Origin: Alviniconcha marisindica
Lineage: Eukaryota > Mollusca > Gastropoda > Provannidae
Direction: 5' to 3'
Length of the DNA stretch: 64,000 bases
NCBI GenBank assembly: GCA_018857735.1
Contig: JABMCL010001612.1
Location: 127,501 to 191,500 of the forward strand
Shown here: piece after piece, positions 60,386 through 64,000 of the stretch
Position numbering within the stretch: the stretch's first letter is position 1
Layout: each line of letters starts with the position of its first letter
The notes under the pieces: model-generated
What the model saw: only the letters and a program-made list of their open reading frames with translations
Databases searched by the model: none
What the model was told of the DNA's origin: nothing
Program-made: the position numbers and the translations under genes

Positions 60386-60725
60386 TTACAAGTGCACTAG
60401 TTCGTGGTGGCAATGCTATCACCGTTCCGCACGCAAAAAGCGTGACGTCATGTTTCGCCCTATTTCATTTGTCACGTATCATTCAATTCCTTGCCAGGTA
60501 TTTGATTGTAGGCCTGCACTAAAAATCGGCCTGTCATGAAACAGGTTTAATTTTCAGTTAAAAAACAAACAAACTGTTGCAACACGTTTATAAAAATCAG
60601 ACAGACAGGGCAAAAGGTCTGCTGCTGCTGACCAACATGACAGTGTGGTGGTTCCGCACGAGACTCGTCGTCACAGGCACAGAGCTTGCATCCAAAGGCA
60701 CTGGGGGGGTTGCACTCTTTTCAAG

Positions 60726-60728
<3 letters not shown>

Positions 60729-60772
<44 letters not shown>

Positions 60773-60780
60773 CACACACA

Positions 60781-60811
<31 letters not shown>

Positions 60812-60886
60812 TACACACACACACACGGTTTTGCACTTTTCAAGAGATCCTCTCTAATACACGCGCGCGCACGCTCTACGCACGCG

Positions 60887-60920
<34 letters not shown>
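60729..60920. repeat. (CT)n and (CA)n microsatellites
   Basis: (CT)n at 60729-60768, (CA)n at 60774-60827, CGCG runs and (CA)n at 60888-60920. Confidence 0.96.
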
Positions 60921-60922
<2 letters not shown>

Positions 60923-61539
60923 GCAGGGACTAGCCTGATCACAAGTCAACCACAAATCAACACGAGCGGCAGCAGTGAACGCAGCGATGCAAACGGCCAG
61001 GTCAAACTGTATTAGCAGCGATGAACCGCGAAGACCTCTCGGCGAAAGGCAAACCTTTCAGTTTCACGCGAGTCTAATATCAACAAAATCGCCAACTGGT
61101 GGACGAGTATTTCATCACTGTCTCCTAGCGCCTCTAAACTGACGCTGACTATCAACAGAGTGATTTGATGGGGCGAGAGGCTGGCTATGTATTCTTTCGA
61201 AACCATCTTCTGTCAACGAATTCACTGCACACTCACCCGACAGGTGTGTTCCAGCTTTGTTCCCTACAAAGAGTGGTTATTGCAGCGAGTTCCAGAAGTC
61301 ATGTGGCACTGGTAGCAATGTTTCCGAGTGAAGTCTCAATCAATATGATTGTAATCTCAACGTCATCCAACCCGGTTCAGCAACCATCGTCAATCAACAA
61401 GTCGTCACTGCGCCATACAACAGTAAACACCTATAGCACCATACTAGTACATCAACTATCTACATGGTCACATCGTACAGCAGCAGACAATCTACATAAT
61501 TTATGAACGCGAAGGAGTCGTACTAGTGTGTTGTAAACA

Positions 61540-61795
61540 ACAAGGTTGGTAGTTGCAAGGTCAGTGACAGGGTTGGTAGATGCAAGGCCAGTAACAGGTC
61601 AACGACATGGGGTTGGTAGGTCAGTGACTGGGTTGGTAGGTCAGTGACTGGGTTGGTAGGTCAGTGACTGGGTTGGTAGGTCAGTGACTGGGTTGGCAGG
61701 TCAGTGACTGGGTTGGTAGCTGCAAGGGTTCGTAGTTGCAAGGCCAGTAACAGGGTTGGTAGTTGAAAGGTCAGTGGCAGGGTTGGTGCCGGTAA
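61540..61795. repeat. 20-bp minisatellite
   Basis: Unit GGGTTGGTAGGTCAGTGACT, five near-perfect copies at 61615-61715, with diverged units (TTGGTAGNTGCAAGGNCAGT) on both sides. Confidence 0.94.
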
Positions 61796-61959
61796 CCGGA
61801 CTGGCCGCTGCAAGGTCGTGCAAAAAGACACCGCTGATGCGAAGCTCATAAGCCAGCGAGGAACAGCACTTGCGAGAAAATCCACCTGCAGGCACCGGAG
61901 TGTTAATTAGACACTGACCCAGCCCACTCACTGCCCTGGTGAGTCGAGCTAGAAAAACT

Positions 61960-62480
61960 CTAGTTTCTAATGATTACAAGCCATGTCTTTCTAGTACCAC
62001 CGCACAGGGGGCTTGGCTCGACACGGGCTCGCCTCCTTGTCCTGTGGGTACAAACCACCACGGTGCTGGCCACAAAGACCCTCGCTGCTGAACCCTCCAC
62101 AGATCAACGGCACCCCAAAGGCCGGCTCGCATCGAAGAGAACACTCCAGCATGTTGGAGGCCAAGGACCACTAAAACGGCTATCAGTACCGTCTGTTGGG
62201 TAGTTCTTTTTTAACCTTTTTCTCCAGCTTCTCGGTGTCAGCCATCCGCCTCGGAGATGCATGTGACGAAGTAGGTTCCCTGGCTGACCTCCATATTAGC
62301 ACCGTCGTCTCTGCTTCAAACACCAACGCCTGGGCCCCCGAGTCGCGAAGGAGTAGTTTCCCTTGCCCCTGTGGCAAAACCCTCATCCCTCTGTCGATGC
62401 CAGCTGTCGGTGGCGGGAGCGAGTTCTTTCGGAGACAGAATCTCCGACTCCCAGGATGAGTACAAAAAGAAGTCGACTTC
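61960..62480. other. GC-balanced stretch of uncertain nature
   Basis: Open frames exist on both strands (+ 62196-62459, - 62183-62386), but no motif is recognised. TTTTTCTCCAG at 62214-62224 looks like a + strand acceptor. It may be an old mobile-element fragment or an unrecognised exon. Confidence 0.25.
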
Positions 62481-62710
62481 AGATAATAGCCACAGTTTGC
62501 TGTCTGTTATCTCCAGAGTTGGTCAGTTCTTGGACTGTAACGTTCCATCGCGTCATCCGCACTGAAATGACGTCTTCAGACTTAATAATAAACTGCACAG
62601 TGAGGGGAAAAGATCTGTACTGAAAATTCATTCTCAGCATTACATGGTACTTCCCACACTTCATGCACTCCTTTCTTCCGCATCACAGCATTGCACGGCA
62701 CGCGCCGTCC
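62481..62710 (-). other. Probable 3' untranslated region of the minus-strand gene
   Basis: Directly follows the TGA at 62713-62711. No canonical AATAAA was seen on the minus strand, so its end is not defined. Confidence 0.4.
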
Positions 62711-62920
62711 TCAAACAACGAATTCGTTGTCCCCGATGACGAAGGCGCCTTCCTCAGACTCCAGGATCACTTTGTCTCCGCCAGTCTCCTCGTCCCGTTT
62801 CCATGGCAGCATGGTGGACAGCTCCAGGATGCGGGCGTCCTTCTTGGACATATCCTCGTTCAGTCGCTGCACTTCCATCTCCAGCTTCTTCAGGCTGCTC
62901 TCCAGCTGCTGTACTCGGTT
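62711..62920 (-). CDS. Last coding exon of a PDZ/coiled-coil protein
   Basis: On the minus strand, after acceptor CCCTGTTGCAG, 69 codons run to a TGA at 62713-62711. The first 40 residues (NRVQQLESSLKKLEMEVQRL, then DMSKKDARILELSTML) form a clear heptad-patterned coiled coil. An acidic stretch follows (DEETGGDKVILESEEGAF), and the protein ends IGDNEFVV. The hydrophobic C-terminus could itself bind a PDZ domain (inference). The exon is phase 0 and joins directly to the PDZ exon at 63710-63823. It is transcribed towards PDE1 (convergent). Confidence 0.85.
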   Translation of the reverse strand, partial: NRVQQLESSLKKLEMEVQRLNEDMSKKDARILELSTMLPWKRDEETGGDKVILESEEGAFVIGDNEFVV

Positions 62921-63247
62921 CTGCAACAGGGAGGATGTGAGGTCTCCATCAAACACACCATACACTCCGCCAAACTAGCAGGCAACGTTAGACGGTGCTC
63001 ATTATTAACAATGAGTGATTATTTTCAGTGATTACAGACGACGCTCATTATTAACAATGAATGATTATTTTTTTTTAACGATTACAACACAAAATAATAT
63101 GCACAGTAAACACGAAAGGCAATAACAGAAAAAGACCTTGGAAAAGCAGTACCTATACACACATAGGTATTTGTGTAATAGTACTGCTAATTATTATTAT
63201 AATTATTATACACTGCTGAAGGTATCAGTACAACAACAGCTGATCCT

Positions 63248-63345
63248 ATTTGCGGCTCAAAGCGCTGAGCAAACGACTGAACATACACGATGTGCATCGA
63301 GACAGAGCTAGAGACTGTGATCAATTTACCAAACAGCTAGCACAT
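63248..63345 (+). repeat. Dispersed repeat, family C copy 2
   Basis: TTTGCGGCTCAAAGCGCTGA, GCAAACGACTGAACATACAC and GATGTGCATCGAGACAGAGC are collinear with 41640-41715. It lies in the intron between the two exons of the minus-strand gene. Confidence 0.8.
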
Positions 63346-63389
63346 AAGGTAAACATCAACACGGATCCAAACATTACTGACTGTACAAG

Positions 63390-63440
63390 ATGTACACACA
63401 CGCGCACGCGTAAACACACGCACGCACGCACGCACGCACG

Positions 63441-63483
<43 letters not shown>

Positions 63484-63538
63484 ACAGACACGCACGCACG
63501 CTCGCACACACACACACACACAATCACGAACACACACA

Positions 63539-63574
<36 letters not shown>

Positions 63575-63576
63575 CA

Positions 63577-63619
<43 letters not shown>

Positions 63620-63632
63620 CACACACAAACAA
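63390..63632. repeat. (CA)n/(CACG)n compound microsatellite
   Basis: About 240 bases of CA and CACG/GCAC repeats in the last intron of the minus-strand gene, ending 78 bases from the PDZ exon donor. Confidence 0.97.
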
Positions 63633-63709
63633 ACATTTGAGTATAAATCATACGCTAGAATATCGGCAAAGTGTTATAACGACGTAGTTTTCAAGAAGCT
63701 GACACTCAC

Positions 63710-63823
63710 GTCGACCTGTTCCTCCTTCTTGCGGGCAACGCCCAGCATGACTTCTCCCTGTGCGTTGTCCAGCAGATGTTGGACACTGGTCAACTCCCAG
63801 CCAAGACACTGCCGTCCGTTCAC
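63710..63823 (-). CDS. Exon encoding the C-terminal half of a PDZ domain
   Basis: The exon has 38 codons, phase 0 at both ends, acceptor TGATGTGTTTCAG and donor GTGAGT on the minus strand. The peptide starts VNGRQCLGWELTSVQHLL and continues DNAQGEVMLGVARKKEEQVD: the beta-D strand VNG, the alpha-B helix and the last beta strand of a PDZ domain. It aligns without gaps, with modest identity, to the neurabin/spinophilin PDZ end (VDG, L-G, NxxG-V, R-K, QV). That and the following coiled coil suggest a neurabin-like scaffold, but other PDZ/coiled-coil proteins are possible. The upstream exons lie beyond the right edge. Confidence 0.8.
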
Positions 63824-64000
63824 CTGAAACACATCAACACCCTCATCACCATCACCATCCCACGGTGTACCCTGGTCACCAGACATCGCCGTTCATTCAC
63901 CTGATGCACATCATCATCATCATCACACGTTTCATACTGGTGACCTGACATCGCCGTCCGTTTGCCTGAAATACGTCGTCATCATCATCATTATCATCAT
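63805..64000 (-). repeat. Tandem array containing the PDZ exon acceptor, at least 3 units, cut by the window edge
   Basis: On the + strand, GACACTGCCGTCCGTTCACC and TGAAACACATCA (real junction, 63805-63836) recurs as GACATCGCCGTTCATTCACC TGATGCACATCA (63882-63913). It recurs again as GACATCGCCGTCCGTTTGCC TGAAATACGTCG (63947-63978). Units are 65-77 bases and end in ATC-rich stretches. The minus-strand decoy acceptors would start at 63900 and 63965. Confidence 0.88.

Overview
This is nuclear DNA from an animal. It has long introns with GT-AG borders, very many microsatellites and minisatellites, a decayed non-LTR retrotransposon and several dispersed short repeats. The protein sequence and repeat style suggest a lophotrochozoan, most likely a mollusc and perhaps a gastropod; this is inference, since nothing in the window fixes the species.

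The main gene is on the + strand: a calcium/calmodulin-dependent cyclic nucleotide phosphodiesterase of the PDE1 family. Twelve exons between 17681 and 52611 join in one continuous reading frame of 668 codons plus a stop. They carry the end of the N-terminal regulatory part, the complete catalytic HD domain with all metal ligands and the purine-binding Gln, and a low-complexity Pro/Ser/Thr/Gln-rich tail. The first exons (start codon, calmodulin-binding segment) were not found and probably lie upstream of the window. The last coding exon lies 14.7 kb beyond the rest; reading through the preceding donor would give a shorter protein.

A second gene runs convergently on the - strand at the right edge. 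Its last two coding exons (63823-63710 and 62920-62711) encode the end of a PDZ domain, a coiled coil and a C-terminus ending EFVV. The rest lies beyond the window. It resembles the neurabin/spinophilin layout but is not firmly identified.

Layout: 1-17680 holds no recognised exon, only tandem repeats, a fold-back repeat, and a decayed CR1/L2-like LINE on the - strand (15.2-16.7 kb). 17681-37632 holds PDE1 exons 1-11, with introns largely made of tandem arrays. 37622-52309 is a 14.7-kb intron with minisatellites and short interspersed repeats. 52310-52611 is the last PDE1 exon. 52612-62710 is intergenic DNA with duplicated repeat blocks. 62711-64000 is the PDZ/coiled-coil gene.

The most unusual observation is that minisatellite arrays beside exons contain copies of the splice junction itself. 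Upstream of PDE1 exon 5 about 17 tandem copies repeat the acceptor and first codons of the exon. The nearest is in frame and would add exactly 17 residues inside the catalytic domain. The PDZ exon of the second gene shows the same arrangement independently, and two further PDE1 exons show weaker versions.
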